Below are positions 1-8,806 of a DNA stretch of 64,000 nt, piece by piece; positions within the stretch are counted from its first letter, which is position 1; each line of letters begins with the position of its first letter. Origin of the DNA: WLMZ01 sp031367435 (GTDB taxonomy: Bacteria; Actinomycetota; Acidimicrobiia; Acidimicrobiales; Ilumatobacteraceae); the NCBI GenBank assembly GCA_031367435.1, contig JANLPV010000199.1, forward strand, positions 1-64,000, given 5' to 3'. A program made the position numbers and the translations under genes. The notes beneath the pieces are model-generated. The model did no database searches and was not told the DNA's origin. It worked only from the letters and a program-made list of their open reading frames with translations.

Positions 1-1
1 G

Positions 2-358
2 CACTACGAGGACAAGATCAGCGCTGAGCTATTCGGCGAGGAAGAGCGCGAGCTGACGCTGCTCATCGATCAGACCCGCAACGAGTCCGACGCAAGCCGC
101 GCAGAGGACACCGCAGCCCTGCACATGGTCGGCGAGTTCGAGCGCGTCTCTCAACTACTGCAAGCAATGGACATGAGCGCGTTGTGGGCACATGCAACCG
201 AGACCGAGCAGCGACAGCTACTCGATGAGCTGGTCGACTGCGTCATAGTGCAACCCGACCACCTACAAGTGAAGCTCCACGGAACACCCACTCTGAACAT
301 CGCCCTGGCCGAAGTCGGCCACAAAGGGGAGAACGCTGGTGTCGAAGGGGGGACTTGA
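2..358 (+). CDS. C-terminal end of a large serine recombinase (5' part outside window)
   Basis: The reading frame is open from the first bases of the window, so only the last ~118 codons are present. It has the charged coiled-coil stretch typical of the C-terminal part of large serine recombinases (EEERELTLLID near the start), then LLDELVDCVIVQPDHLQVKL and a final strand before the stop. That ending is characteristic of the recombinase/zinc-ribbon family used by integrative elements and phages. The catalytic resolvase domain would lie left of the window. The last seven codons and the stop run antisense into the 3' half of the tRNA-Leu gene, which suggests the tRNA is the attachment site. Whether the gene is intact cannot be judged. 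The family call is from motif memory, not a search. Confidence 0.7.
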   Translation, partial: HYEDKISAELFGEEERELTLLIDQTRNESDASRAEDTAALHMVGEFERVSQLLQAMDMSALWAHATETEQRQLLDELVDCVIVQPDHLQVKLHGTPTLNIALAEVGHKGENAGVEGGT

Positions 359-423
359 ACCCCCACGGGATTTCTCCCACTAGCACCTCAAGCTAGCGCG
401 TATACCTATTCCGCCACTTCGAC
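337..423 (-). tRNA. tRNA-Leu (anticodon GAG)
   Basis: On the minus strand the sequence folds as a class II tRNA. The acceptor strand GTCGAAG pairs with CTTCGAC, followed by discriminator A and an encoded CCA. The anticodon arm is CTAGC-TTGAGGT-GCTAG, giving anticodon GAG. A long variable arm and a TTCAAGT T-loop are present. Length is 87 nt including CCA. The recombinase at the left edge terminates inside this gene on the opposite strand, so its 3' end is a probable att core. Confidence 0.95.
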
Positions 424-452
424 GTGTTGGAGACCTTGACGATACCGCAGCC

Positions 453-695
453 TTAGCTACGCACCAACAGGAATCCGAGAGCGACTACCGTGATGACCCA
501 CACCAGCACCAAAACGGTGGTGATCCGGGTGAGGTTACGTTCGGCCGAGGTCGAGCCAAGTGCGGCACCACCGCCGCCACCGAACATGTCTGACAGCCCG
601 CCGCCGCGACCGCTATGCATGAGAATGCCCGCGATCATGCCGAACATCGCCAGCACATTGATACCAATCGTTACATACAAGACGAAGTCGCGCAC
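453..695 (-). CDS. secG: preprotein translocase subunit SecG
   Basis: A small membrane protein of about 80 residues with two hydrophobic segments. They flank the SecG hallmark loop LMHSGRGGGLSDMFGGG, followed by a Gly-rich turn and SAERNLTRITTVLV. SecG joins SecYE in the inner-membrane protein-export channel. The GTG start chosen here has AGGA nine bases upstream; an in-frame TTG at 704 is the alternative. It lies just downstream of the dpp-like ABC operon on the same strand. In most actinobacteria secG directly follows tpiA, so the ABC operon appears to have been inserted between them. Confidence 0.9.
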   Translation of the reverse strand: MRDFVLYVTIGINVLAMFGMIAGILMHSGRGGGLSDMFGGGGGAALGSTSAERNLTRITTVLVLVWVITVVALGFLLVRS

Positions 696-722
696 GGTTC
701 GCAATCCTATCGGGACAGAGTT

Positions 723-1751
723 CTATCGGTTCACCGTAGGGGCAGCGACCTGAACCACTTCGGCGAAGTGGCAGGCAACGTTATGACCCTGGCCGCGCTC
801 GATCAATTGCGGTTCTTCTTGCGCACAGATGGCTTGCGCCTTCGGACAACGCGTACGGAAACGGCAACCGCTGGGCGGATTCACCGGCGAAGGAACGTCT
901 CCCTGCAACACGGTGCGCTGGCGGGCGCGTTCGCTACGAGGGTCCGGCATCGGAACAGCCGACAGCAATGCCTGCGTATACGGGTGCGACGGCGTGTCGT
1001 AGACCTCATCGCGCGTGCCGATCTCCACGATCTTGCCGAGGTACATCACCGCAACGCGATCCGAAATGTGTCGCACCACCGACAGGTCGTGAGCGACGAA
1101 TAAGTACGTCAATCCGAGGCGCTGCTGCAGATCGTCGAGCAGGTTCACCACGCCGGCCTGAACGGACACATCGAGCGCCGATACCGGCTCGTCGAGCATA
1201 ATCAGCTTGGGCTCGAGTGCCAATGCGCGAGCGATACCGATGCGCTGGCGTTGACCGCCGGAGAACTCATGCGGATATCGGTTGCCGTGCTCAGGGTTGA
1301 GCCCGACCTCGCGCAGGAGTTCGGCAACGCGGACACGCGCGTCGGTCGCCGAGGTGCCGTGGATCTTGAGCGGCTCAGCGATCGTTTCGTTCACCTGCAT
1401 GCGCGGGTTCAGCGAGGCGAACGGATCTTGAAACACCATGCCAAGGTTCGCTCGGTACGGTCGCATGGCGCGCCTCGAGATACCAACGAGTTCTTGGCCG
1501 TCGAACACAACCGAGCCCGACGTCGGTGGTTGCAATTGCAAGATCGCGCGACCAGCGGTGGATTTGCCGCAGCCGGACTCGCCAACCAGGCCGAGTGTCT
1601 GCCCTGCCGCGATATCGAAGCTGATGCCAGACACCGCCTGCACCTGACCGATGGTGTGGCGAAGAATGCCGCCGCCGCGAACTGGGAAGGTCTTGACGAG
1701 ATCACGCACCGACAACAGCGGCGCCTTCGTCGGTTCGTCCACGACCGTCAT
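723..1751 (-). CDS. dppF: dipeptide/oligopeptide ABC transporter ATP-binding protein (DppF/OppF type)
   Basis: This 342-residue ATPase energises peptide import. Walker A GESGCGKST lies at about residues 57-65, the ABC signature SGGQRQRIGIARAL in mid-protein, and the Walker B/D-loop LIMLDEPVSALD follows. The C-terminal oligopeptide-type extension has the Cys pair CRFRTRCPKAQAIC. It is the last gene of the transporter operon, and its ATG overlaps the stop of the preceding dppD by four bases (ATGA), so translation is probably coupled. The specific peptide substrate cannot be read from sequence; nickel and other family-5 substrates are possible. Confidence 0.9.
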   Translation of the reverse strand: MTVVDEPTKAPLLSVRDLVKTFPVRGGGILRHTIGQVQAVSGISFDIAAGQTLGLVGESGCGKSTAGRAILQLQPPTSGSVVFDGQELVGISRRAMRPYRANLGMVFQDPFASLNPRMQVNETIAEPLKIHGTSATDARVRVAELLREVGLNPEHGNRYPHEFSGGQRQRIGIARALALEPKLIMLDEPVSALDVSVQAGVVNLLDDLQQRLGLTYLFVAHDLSVVRHISDRVAVMYLGKIVEIGTRDEVYDTPSHPYTQALLSAVPMPDPRSERARQRTVLQGDVPSPVNPPSGCRFRTRCPKAQAICAQEEPQLIERGQGHNVACHFAEVVQVAAPTVNR

Positions 1752-2767
1752 TGACTCACCGTCTCAAACAGCTTCAAAGGATCGGGCATCGAGTTCAGCA
1801 CATCGACGTGATGACAACGCGACGTGTGTCCGGCAACCAGGCTCACTACTGGTGCTTCCGTTGTCTCGCAGATGTTGTCCGCCAATGGGCAACGTGGCGA
1901 GAACGGACAACCGGCTGGCAGATTGATAAGCGAGGGAGGTGCCCCGCCGATCGGCTTGAGTCGTTCCTGAGTGCCCGAGCGCGCGGGCAACGAACCGAGC
2001 AAGCCAATGCTGTATGGCATCCGCGGCGAATAAAAAACATCATCGGCTGTGCCGGTCTCTACGACCTGACCGGCATACATCACTTGCATGCGGTCAGTGA
2101 TTCCGGCAACGACGCCCAGGTCGTGAGTGATCAGAATGATCGCCGCGTCGAGATGATCCTTGAGTTTGATCAGCATCTCCAGGATCTGCGCCTGCACGGT
2201 GACGTCGAGCGCAGTCGTGGGTTCGTCGGCGATCAGGACGTCGGGGTTGTTCGCAATCGCCATGGCGATCATCGCGCGCTGACGCATTCCGCCCGAGAAC
2301 TCGTGCGGGTAATTGTCAATGCGCGACGCCGCCTGAGGAATGCCAACGATGTCGAGCAATTCGATCGATCTGGCGCGTGCCTGTTTACGGCTGAGGTCTT
2401 CGTGTGCTCGAACAGCTTCGGCCAATTGCCACCCAACGCGGTACACGGGGTTGAGCGCCGTCATCGGATCTTGAAACACCATCGCGATCTTCTTGCCGCG
2501 ATACGCGCGCATCTCCTTCGGCTTCAAACCAACGAGTTCCTCGTTGCGGAACTTGATCGAACCCGTGACACGTGCCGAGCGTGGCAGCAAGCCAAGCACG
2601 GCCATCGCTGTGACGGACTTGCCGCAACCGCTCTCGCCGACAATGCCTAAGACATCGCGTGGACGAACTTCGAACGACACTCCGCGAACGGCTTTGACGA
2701 TGCCATCGTCGGTTGGAAACTCGACCGCGAGATCGGTGACCTTGAGGATCGGTTCAACTTCGTTCAT
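1748..2767 (-). CDS. dppD: dipeptide/oligopeptide ABC transporter ATP-binding protein (DppD/OppD type)
   Basis: The second ATPase of the pair, 339 residues from the ATG that overlaps the dppC stop (ATGA). It has Walker A GESGCGKS near residue 44, the signature SGGMRQRAMIAMAIA, and Walker B VLIADEPTTALDV. The C-terminal Cys-containing tail (CPFSPRCPLADNIC) is typical of DppD/OppD. The reading frame stays open upstream of the chosen start, but the ATGA overlap and family length favour this Met. DppD and DppF heterodimerise under the DppBC membrane pair. Confidence 0.9.
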   Translation of the reverse strand: MNEVEPILKVTDLAVEFPTDDGIVKAVRGVSFEVRPRDVLGIVGESGCGKSVTAMAVLGLLPRSARVTGSIKFRNEELVGLKPKEMRAYRGKKIAMVFQDPMTALNPVYRVGWQLAEAVRAHEDLSRKQARARSIELLDIVGIPQAASRIDNYPHEFSGGMRQRAMIAMAIANNPDVLIADEPTTALDVTVQAQILEMLIKLKDHLDAAIILITHDLGVVAGITDRMQVMYAGQVVETGTADDVFYSPRMPYSIGLLGSLPARSGTQERLKPIGGAPPSLINLPAGCPFSPRCPLADNICETTEAPVVSLVAGHTSRCHHVDVLNSMPDPLKLFETVSQ

Positions 2768-3726
2768 GCCCGAACTCGATTCTGCTTCGGGTCGAATGCA
2801 TCGCGCAGACCGTCTCCGATGAAGTTGATGGTGAGCGAGATGAGACACAGCATCAGCACCGGCCACCAGAACTCGTTGGGGTACGTGGTGGCCTTGCTCT
2901 TGCCGACCTCGATGATTTTGCCGAGCGAGGTGTCGGGTGGCTTTACGCCGAGGCCGAGGAACGACAGCGCCGCTTCCGCCAACACCGCGCCGCCAACAGC
3001 AAGGGTTGCATTCACGATGATTGGGCCCAGCGTGTTCGGCAGGATGTGTCTGAAGATGATTCGAGGCGCTGACGCACCGACCGAGCGAGCAGCCTCCACG
3101 AATTCCTTCTCACGCAGCGACAAGAACTCGCCGCGGATCACTCGAGCGATGCCCATCCAACCGAACATCGCCAAGAACAACGCCAGCCACAGCCACGTGG
3201 AGCCCTTGACGTTGCGCTGCAATGCCGCCACCGCTGCGAGGTATGGGATCACCAGCATCAGATCGGTGAAACGCATCAGCACGCTGTCGGTGAAACCACG
3301 GAAGTACCCCGAGATCGCGCCGACCACCACACCCAAGCTCACGCTCACAACCGTCACGACGAGTGCGATGCGAATGGAGTACTGCGTGCCGCGCATGACC
3401 TGGGCAAACACGTCGTAGCCCTTGCTGATACCGAAGGGGTGTTCCCACGACGGCCGGATCCAGTCCTTGTTCGCGCCCGGCGGCTTTTTGAGCACCTGTG
3501 CAAACTTGTACTTCCAGAGCATGGGGCCGACGAACGCGAAGATCATCAGCAATATGAACACGACAACGCTGATCATTGCTGGCTTGTGATGCGTGAAGCG
3601 TCGCGCGATGGTCTTCCATTGACTTCTTTGCTGAACGGTGAACTCACGCTCAGCGCCCAAAGTGGGATCAACCGAGTCCGACTCGCTTGGCGGCATGTCG
3701 TCGAAGGGGGCCTGTAGCTCAGTCAA
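2764..3726 (-). CDS. dppC: dipeptide/oligopeptide ABC transporter permease (DppC type)
   Basis: An inner-membrane permease of about 320 residues. An N-terminal membrane segment (near PAMISVVVFILLMIFAFVG) is followed by a periplasmic loop and the BPD_transp_1 domain with the EAA loop EFVEAARSVGASAPRIIFRH that contacts the ATPase. Start choice is uncertain. A TTG at 3726 has GAGG seven bases upstream and overlaps the end of dppB; the ATG at 3696 has no Shine-Dalgarno sequence. Either way it is coupled to dppB upstream and dppD downstream. Confidence 0.88.
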   Translation of the reverse strand: MTELQAPFDDMPPSESDSVDPTLGAEREFTVQQRSQWKTIARRFTHHKPAMISVVVFILLMIFAFVGPMLWKYKFAQVLKKPPGANKDWIRPSWEHPFGISKGYDVFAQVMRGTQYSIRIALVVTVVSVSLGVVVGAISGYFRGFTDSVLMRFTDLMLVIPYLAAVAALQRNVKGSTWLWLALFLAMFGWMGIARVIRGEFLSLREKEFVEAARSVGASAPRIIFRHILPNTLGPIIVNATLAVGGAVLAEAALSFLGLGVKPPDTSLGKIIEVGKSKATTYPNEFWWPVLMLCLISLTINFIGDGLRDAFDPKQNRVRA

Positions 3727-4726
3727 GGCGGATCCTCGGATCAAGGAAGGCGTAAATGATGTCGGCAATCAGGTTGAACACGATAACCGCGATCGCCGTA
3801 ACGAAGAACCAGCAGAGCAAGAGGTTGGGGTCGATCTTCGTGATCGACTCGACGAGCACGCGGCCCATACCGTGCCATTCGAAAATGGTCTCGGTCAGAA
3901 TCGCGCCGCCGATGAGTGCTCCGAAGTCGAGCGAAATAACCGTGGCGACGGTCATCAGCGCGTTACGGAACGCGTGTTTGAAAATGACACGACGCTCGCT
4001 CAGTCCCTTGGCACGCGCCGTTCGGACGTAGTCGGCGTTCAGCGTCTCGAGCATCGCTGCACGCGAAAAACGCGCGTAGCCGGCAAAGGTGATGAGCACC
4101 AGCGTCAATGTCGGCAAGAACGCGTGGCTCAAGAAATCGGTGACGCTCGGAATGAAGCCACAGTTCTGCGGTTTGCTTTTCGTGCAGAAGTTCGCCGTAG
4201 CCTCACCGATGGTTTTGATCAGCGGATTGTCGCCACGACCGATCCATCTGTTCAGACGAATCGCCAAGATGTATTTCAAGAACGAGCCCACGGCAAGCAC
4301 GGGCAACGAATAGAGCAAGAACGCTCCGGTCGTCGCGGTGTAGTCGAACCAGGAGTACTGCTTAACTGCAGAGATCACCCCGATCATGACGCCAATGAGC
4401 ACCGAGCAAATCTCGGCAAAGATCACCAGTCGCAGGGTGACACCGAGTGCACGGCTCACCTGATCCCAGACGGGTTGATTCTTGATGGTCCTACCAAAAT
4501 CGCCATGGATGGCTTTGCCGAGCCATTTGACATATCGCTCAACGGGCGGCTTGTCAAGACCGAGTTCATGCTCGCGAAGCACAATGGTGGCCTTTGGCAC
4601 CAATGGTCGGGCACGGAGATCTTCGAGGGGGTCACCAGTGTTGATGACCAAGATGAAAGCGACGATCGACGCCAGGAACAGCAGCGGTATCGAGACCAGG
4701 ATTCGCCGGATGATAAAGGAGAGCAC
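3719..4726 (-). CDS. dppB: dipeptide/oligopeptide ABC transporter permease (DppB type)
   Basis: This 335-residue permease opens with the classic DppB start, a positively charged FIIRRILVSIPLLF helix. It continues to the BPD_transp_1 domain, where the EAA-type loop reads ADYVRTARAKGLSERRVIFK. About six membrane segments are visible. It starts with GTG. The segment at about residues 180-210 (with CTKSKPQNCGF) is a larger periplasmic loop than usual, carrying two cysteines that could form a disulphide. It pairs with DppC. Confidence 0.9.
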   Translation of the reverse strand: MLSFIIRRILVSIPLLFLASIVAFILVINTGDPLEDLRARPLVPKATIVLREHELGLDKPPVERYVKWLGKAIHGDFGRTIKNQPVWDQVSRALGVTLRLVIFAEICSVLIGVMIGVISAVKQYSWFDYTATTGAFLLYSLPVLAVGSFLKYILAIRLNRWIGRGDNPLIKTIGEATANFCTKSKPQNCGFIPSVTDFLSHAFLPTLTLVLITFAGYARFSRAAMLETLNADYVRTARAKGLSERRVIFKHAFRNALMTVATVISLDFGALIGGAILTETIFEWHGMGRVLVESITKIDPNLLLCWFFVTAIAVIVFNLIADIIYAFLDPRIRLD

Positions 4727-4857
4727 CCGCCTGCCTTTCAGATGCTGCGGACAACGAGAAACCAGAGAAGGCGGCGGGGCACCGGATTGCTCCGGTGTCC
4801 CGCCCTCCTTACGTACTGAAGTGAAGTACTTGCTTGATTACGACAGAAGTCGCTGGA

Positions 4858-6672
4858 TCAGCTGACTGTCCACACGTTGGCATTCCAGGTGAGACCTGAA
4901 GGACCATTGAACGATGGGCCGGTGAGCTTGTTTGACCAAGCTGGCATTTCCGGCAACTGGAACAGTGGAATCGTCCACACATCGTCGAGGATCTCGCCGT
5001 CGATCTTCTTCATCGCGGCGAGGCGCTTGGCCTCGTCGAGCTCGCCGTTGGCGGCCTTGTACTGATCGGTGACGCTCTTGTTCACGTAGCCCTGGTAGTT
5101 ACCGCCACCATCGATGGAGTAGATGCCAGTTGCGGCCGAGAGCAGCGGGTTACCGACCCAAGCGAACAACGCCACGTCGTAATCGCCGATTGGCAAACGA
5201 GCTGAGTTGAACTTGGTGTCGCTGTCTTCAATGATGTTGAAGCCCGCCTTCTTGCACGAGGCAACAATGTTCTGCGTGGTGTCCGAACGACGCTGGATGC
5301 CCTTGTGGCTGATCTTGAAGGTCAGCTGCTGGCCACCCTTGGCATAGAAGCCATCGGCACCTAACTTCCAACCGCCAGCCTCGAGCGTGCTCTTGGATTT
5401 TGCGACGTCGAAGGTGCCGTACTTGGCGAAGCGATCCTCGTAGCCAGTCTGTTGTGGCATGAAGATCACCGAGTTCAGCGGCTTGGCGTCTGGGTTGATT
5501 GGGGCAACAAGCTTGTCGATGATGTCCTGACGATCGACACACTGCGCGAAGGCCGAGCGAACTGCCTTATCGGCAAAGATCGGGTTCTTGGCGTTCATGT
5601 CGAGGTGCTCGAACACGAGACCGGACGCAGGTGAGAACTTCACACCAGCGGCCTGAGCCAACGTCGCGGCAACACCAGGGTCGGCCTGTGGCTGCATGGC
5701 CTGAATCTCGCCATTTTCCAACGCGGCGGCCTGAGCCGTGGCGTCGGTGATGGTCTGCAGAGTGATCGTGTCGAGATTGCCAGGGGCACCCCAGAACTTG
5801 TCGTTCTTGACGAGCACGATGCTGACGTCCTTGGTGTACTTTTCGATCTTGTACCAAGCACCCGAGAGGTCAACAGCAGGATCCCAGCCGTTGAAGTCGT
5901 TGTTCCACGAAGCACCAATTTTTTCGATCTCTGGTGAGTCCTTGGTGGCATCGATCTTGGTGATGTCAGCAACGCCGGTCTTGCTCTCGATGATGTGCGC
6001 CGGCACGAGGGCGCTGAAGGTGCCCTTCCAGTCGGCAAACGGTGTGTCATAGACGGCTGTGACAGTTTTGAGGTCGGCCGAACACGTAACGGACTTCATC
6101 TGGTCGTAGCCAGTGGTGCCGGCAGCATCGAACACCGGGAGGGTCTCCGAGATTGCGTTGCCATCTTTGTCAGTTGCACCCGGACCGCTGAAGTCTGGGT
6201 TCTTGATGGTGACCTTGCCGTTTTGCGACATGTAGTCGAGGTAGAAGTCCTTGCAGTCGATGGCCACGCCATCGCTCCAGACGGCCTTCGCATTGATTTT
6301 GTAGACGATGGTCTGTGGGCTCGACGAAGTGACCTCGGCCGAATCCATGAGATCTTTCCACATCACGAAGTTGAGCTTGTCGTCGATGAAGAACGCGCTG
6401 GGCTGAAGCAGGTTGTTCACTTCAGTGTTGGCGAACGAGTTGTTCGTCGACGTGGAGTTGTTGTAGGCGACGCCGCCTTCTTCTTGGGCGAAGATGGCCT
6501 CGCCGCCAGTGGCTGTTGGGGTCGACGAGCCAGGTGCGGCTGTGTCACCGGTTGTACCGGTACCCGGGGTTGATTCGCTGCTGGTTACCTTCTTGTCGGA
6601 GCTACACGCGCCGGCAACAAGGACAAGGCCTAGAGCGAGAGCAGCGAACTTGCTGCGCTTCGTAATAGTCAT
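4858..6672 (-). CDS. dppA: peptide ABC transporter substrate-binding lipoprotein (SBP family 5)
   Basis: A 604-residue extracytoplasmic solute-binding protein. The ATG at 6672 has AGGAGG nine bases upstream. The N-terminus is a lipoprotein signal with the lipobox VAGAC (Cys23), then a Ser/Thr/Gly-rich linker, then a long family-5 SBP domain including SSPQTIVYKINAKAVWSDG, the usual entry motif of these binding proteins. It is the first gene of the operon and is separated from dppB by about 130 bases, as is common for the more highly expressed binding-protein gene. Peptide binding is inferred from the family; metal-chelate or sugar ligands occur in some members. Confidence 0.9.
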   Translation of the reverse strand: MTITKRSKFAALALGLVLVAGACSSDKKVTSSESTPGTGTTGDTAAPGSSTPTATGGEAIFAQEEGGVAYNNSTSTNNSFANTEVNNLLQPSAFFIDDKLNFVMWKDLMDSAEVTSSSPQTIVYKINAKAVWSDGVAIDCKDFYLDYMSQNGKVTIKNPDFSGPGATDKDGNAISETLPVFDAAGTTGYDQMKSVTCSADLKTVTAVYDTPFADWKGTFSALVPAHIIESKTGVADITKIDATKDSPEIEKIGASWNNDFNGWDPAVDLSGAWYKIEKYTKDVSIVLVKNDKFWGAPGNLDTITLQTITDATAQAAALENGEIQAMQPQADPGVAATLAQAAGVKFSPASGLVFEHLDMNAKNPIFADKAVRSAFAQCVDRQDIIDKLVAPINPDAKPLNSVIFMPQQTGYEDRFAKYGTFDVAKSKSTLEAGGWKLGADGFYAKGGQQLTFKISHKGIQRRSDTTQNIVASCKKAGFNIIEDSDTKFNSARLPIGDYDVALFAWVGNPLLSAATGIYSIDGGGNYQGYVNKSVTDQYKAANGELDEAKRLAAMKKIDGEILDDVWTIPLFQLPEMPAWSNKLTGPSFNGPSGLTWNANVWTVS

Positions 6673-6758
6673 GTGATGTCCTCCTGATGGGTCGGGAGGG
6701 AAGGAATTCACCACCGAAGTGGCTAGCCGGTGCGTTGGCGGGCCAAGCCCGGCAGTCG

Positions 6759-6787
6759 CCCGTATTGTCCTCCCCGATCAATACGGG
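6759..6787. promoter_or_regulatory. perfect inverted repeat upstream of dppA
   Basis: CCCGTATTG (6759-6767) and CAATACGGG (6779-6787) are perfect 9-bp arms around an 11-base spacer. The repeat lies about 90 bases before the dppA start and 140 bases past the tpiA stop. No T-run follows on either strand, so an operator or a leader hairpin fits better than an intrinsic terminator. The rest of the 255-bp gap shows no gene. Confidence 0.4.
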
Positions 6788-6927
6788 TGTGGGCACAATA
6801 TCACGCGAGTTACCACCTGGTAGGCCAACCGTTCCGCCAGCGAATATTTGTGGTGTGTTTCTTCCAGCCCTGTGGGCCAATCGAACGGACAAATCGATCC
6901 GTCAGCGGCCGCGGCCCGTAGGCGCCG

Positions 6928-7713
6928 TCAGTGGTTGCGGTACTGCACGATGCGTGCGAATTCGTCGGGATCGAGGCTCGCTCCGCCAACGAGGGCACCG
7001 TCGATATCCGGTTTCGTCATCAATTCGGCGATGTTGGCAGCCTTCACCGAGCCGCCGTATTGGAGACGAACCGCAGCAGCGGCAACGGCTCCGGCAATCT
7101 CGCCGACGCAGTTGCGGATGGCGTTGCAGACTGTTTGCGCGTCGTCAGCTGTAGCGGTGCGACCGGTGCCGATGGCCCAGATCGGTTCGTAGGCAATGAC
7201 CATCGACGCGATCTTGTCATTGGGTCGCCCGGTAAGAGCGGCGCGCAATTGGGCGAGCACAGTTGACTCCGTCTCACCAGCTTCGCGCTGCTCCAACGTT
7301 TCGCCTACACACATGATCGGCGTCATGCCGTGGCGTTGAATTGCTTCGACCTTCTTGGCAACGACATCGTCGGTCTCGCCAAACAGCTCACGCCGTTCGC
7401 TGTGTCCGCAGATGACGTAACGAACACCAAGCTTGGCAAGAAACACCGGTGAGACCTCTCCGGTGAAGGCACCCTTGTCTTCCCAGTGGCAGTTCTGCGC
7501 CCCAAGTGCATAGTGCAATTCGTCGGCCTCGATCAGCGTCTGAATACTGCGGATATCGGTGAACGGAGGATGAATCACCACGTCGACCGCCGCAACGTCG
7601 TCCTTGCCGATGAGGTACGACAACTTCTGAACACTTTGAATTGCCTCGAAGTGGTTGTTGTGCATCTTCCAGTTCGCGCTGATGATTGGGCGACGTGCAG
7701 CTTCAGTGGGCAT
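6928..7713 (-). CDS. tpiA: triosephosphate isomerase
   Basis: A 261-residue TIM barrel that interconverts dihydroxyacetone phosphate and glyceraldehyde 3-phosphate. The substrate-binding Asn/Lys are in ISANWKMHN, the electrophilic His in VICGHSERRELFGE and the catalytic Glu in AYEPIWAIGTG. The phosphate loop YGGSVKAAN lies near the C-terminus. The ATG at 7713 has GAGGAG upstream and overlaps the end of pgk by 11 bases. The open frame continues upstream inside pgk but does not look coding. Third gene of a gap-pgk-tpiA operon. Confidence 0.97.
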   Translation of the reverse strand: MPTEAARRPIISANWKMHNNHFEAIQSVQKLSYLIGKDDVAAVDVVIHPPFTDIRSIQTLIEADELHYALGAQNCHWEDKGAFTGEVSPVFLAKLGVRYVICGHSERRELFGETDDVVAKKVEAIQRHGMTPIMCVGETLEQREAGETESTVLAQLRAALTGRPNDKIASMVIAYEPIWAIGTGRTATADDAQTVCNAIRNCVGEIAGAVAAAAVRLQYGGSVKAANIAELMTKPDIDGALVGGASLDPDEFARIVQYRNH

Positions 7714-8806
7714 TGGGTGCTCCTCGCAAGGCGGCAAGACCGGCAAGATCGCCAAGCTCGAGCAACTCGAGTGAAGCGCCGCCACCGGTTGAGACATGAT
7801 CGACGTCGTCGGCGAAACCAAATTGCGCGAGCGCCGCGGCCGAGTCTCCCCCACCAACGACGGTGAAGGCCTTCGTGTCGGCCATCGCCTGCGCAACCGT
7901 ACGCGTGCCAGCAGCAAAACGATCGTCCTCGAACATTCCCATTGGACCGTTCCAAAAGACCATGCGCGCATCCATGATGATGTCGCTGAACGCTGCGGCC
8001 GAACCTGGGCCGATGTCGAAGCCTTTCGCGCCTTCCGGCAGACGCGTGCCCCATGTGGAATACGCACCGTCGGCGTTGACACCAGTGATGTCCTCAGGAA
8101 GGTGGATCGTTTTGCCAGACGCAAGCAGCCGCCGACACGTGTCGACGTGGTCAGGCTCGGACAATGAGTCGCCGATGGGTTTGCCCTGCGCCGCGAAGAA
8201 CGTGAAGCACATCGCTCCGCCAATCACGAGCGAGTCGACAATGTTGAGGAGCGCCTCGACAACACCGAGCTTGTCAGAGATTTTTGCGCCACCAAGCACT
8301 GCCACAAACGGACGCTTCGGATGATTGCGCAAGCCGAGCAGAACCTCAACTTCCTTCTGCAGCAGTAGGCCCATGGCCGAGGGCAACGTCAGCGGAGGAC
8401 CGACGATGGAAGCGTGGGCGCGATGCGCGGCACCGAACGCGTCGTTGACATACATGTCGACACCGTCGAGGAGGTTTGCCACGAATGCCGCGTCGTTGCC
8501 TTCTTCGCCAGGGTGAAAGCGAAGGTTCTCCATCAGGTCGACGCCGGGCGCAAGCTCGGCAAGACGCTCACGCACGGGTGCCATGCTGTACCTCGGCTCG
8601 GGACGACCCTTGGGTCGACCGAGGTGACTCGCACACACCACGCTTGCGCCGCGATCGGTGAGCCAATTGATGGTTGGTAACGCGGCACGGATACGGAAGT
8701 CGTCGGTGATTTCACCATCGTGCATCGGCACGTTGAAATCTGTTCTGACCAACACGCGCTTGCCCCGGACATCGCCGAGGTCGTCGAGAACCGGAATCTG
8801 TGTCAT
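7703..8806 (-). CDS. pgk: phosphoglycerate kinase (short form)
   Basis: Makes ATP from 1,3-bisphosphoglycerate in glycolysis. The signature RVLVRTDFNVP is at the N-terminus, ASHLGRPKG follows, and the C-terminal nucleotide domain has VLGGAKISDK, FWNGPMGMFE and VVGGGDSAAA. At 367 residues it is about 25-30 shorter than typical PGKs. The missing part lies between the ERLAEL helix and MENLRFHPGEE, where other PGKs have an extra strand and helix. All substrate-binding motifs remain, so it should be active. Its ATG overlaps the gap stop (ATGA). Confidence 0.96.
   Translation of the reverse strand: MTQIPVLDDLGDVRGKRVLVRTDFNVPMHDGEITDDFRIRAALPTINWLTDRGASVVCASHLGRPKGRPEPRYSMAPVRERLAELAPGVDLMENLRFHPGEEGNDAAFVANLLDGVDMYVNDAFGAAHRAHASIVGPPLTLPSAMGLLLQKEVEVLLGLRNHPKRPFVAVLGGAKISDKLGVVEALLNIVDSLVIGGAMCFTFFAAQGKPIGDSLSEPDHVDTCRRLLASGKTIHLPEDITGVNADGAYSTWGTRLPEGAKGFDIGPGSAAAFSDIIMDARMVFWNGPMGMFEDDRFAAGTRTVAQAMADTKAFTVVGGGDSAAALAQFGFADDVDHVSTGGGASLELLELGDLAGLAALRGAPNAH

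Noticed and set aside
3638..4819. 393-codon plus-strand open frame opposite dppB
   Set aside because: Charged, no family features; codon pattern is that of the antisense frame of a clear permease gene.
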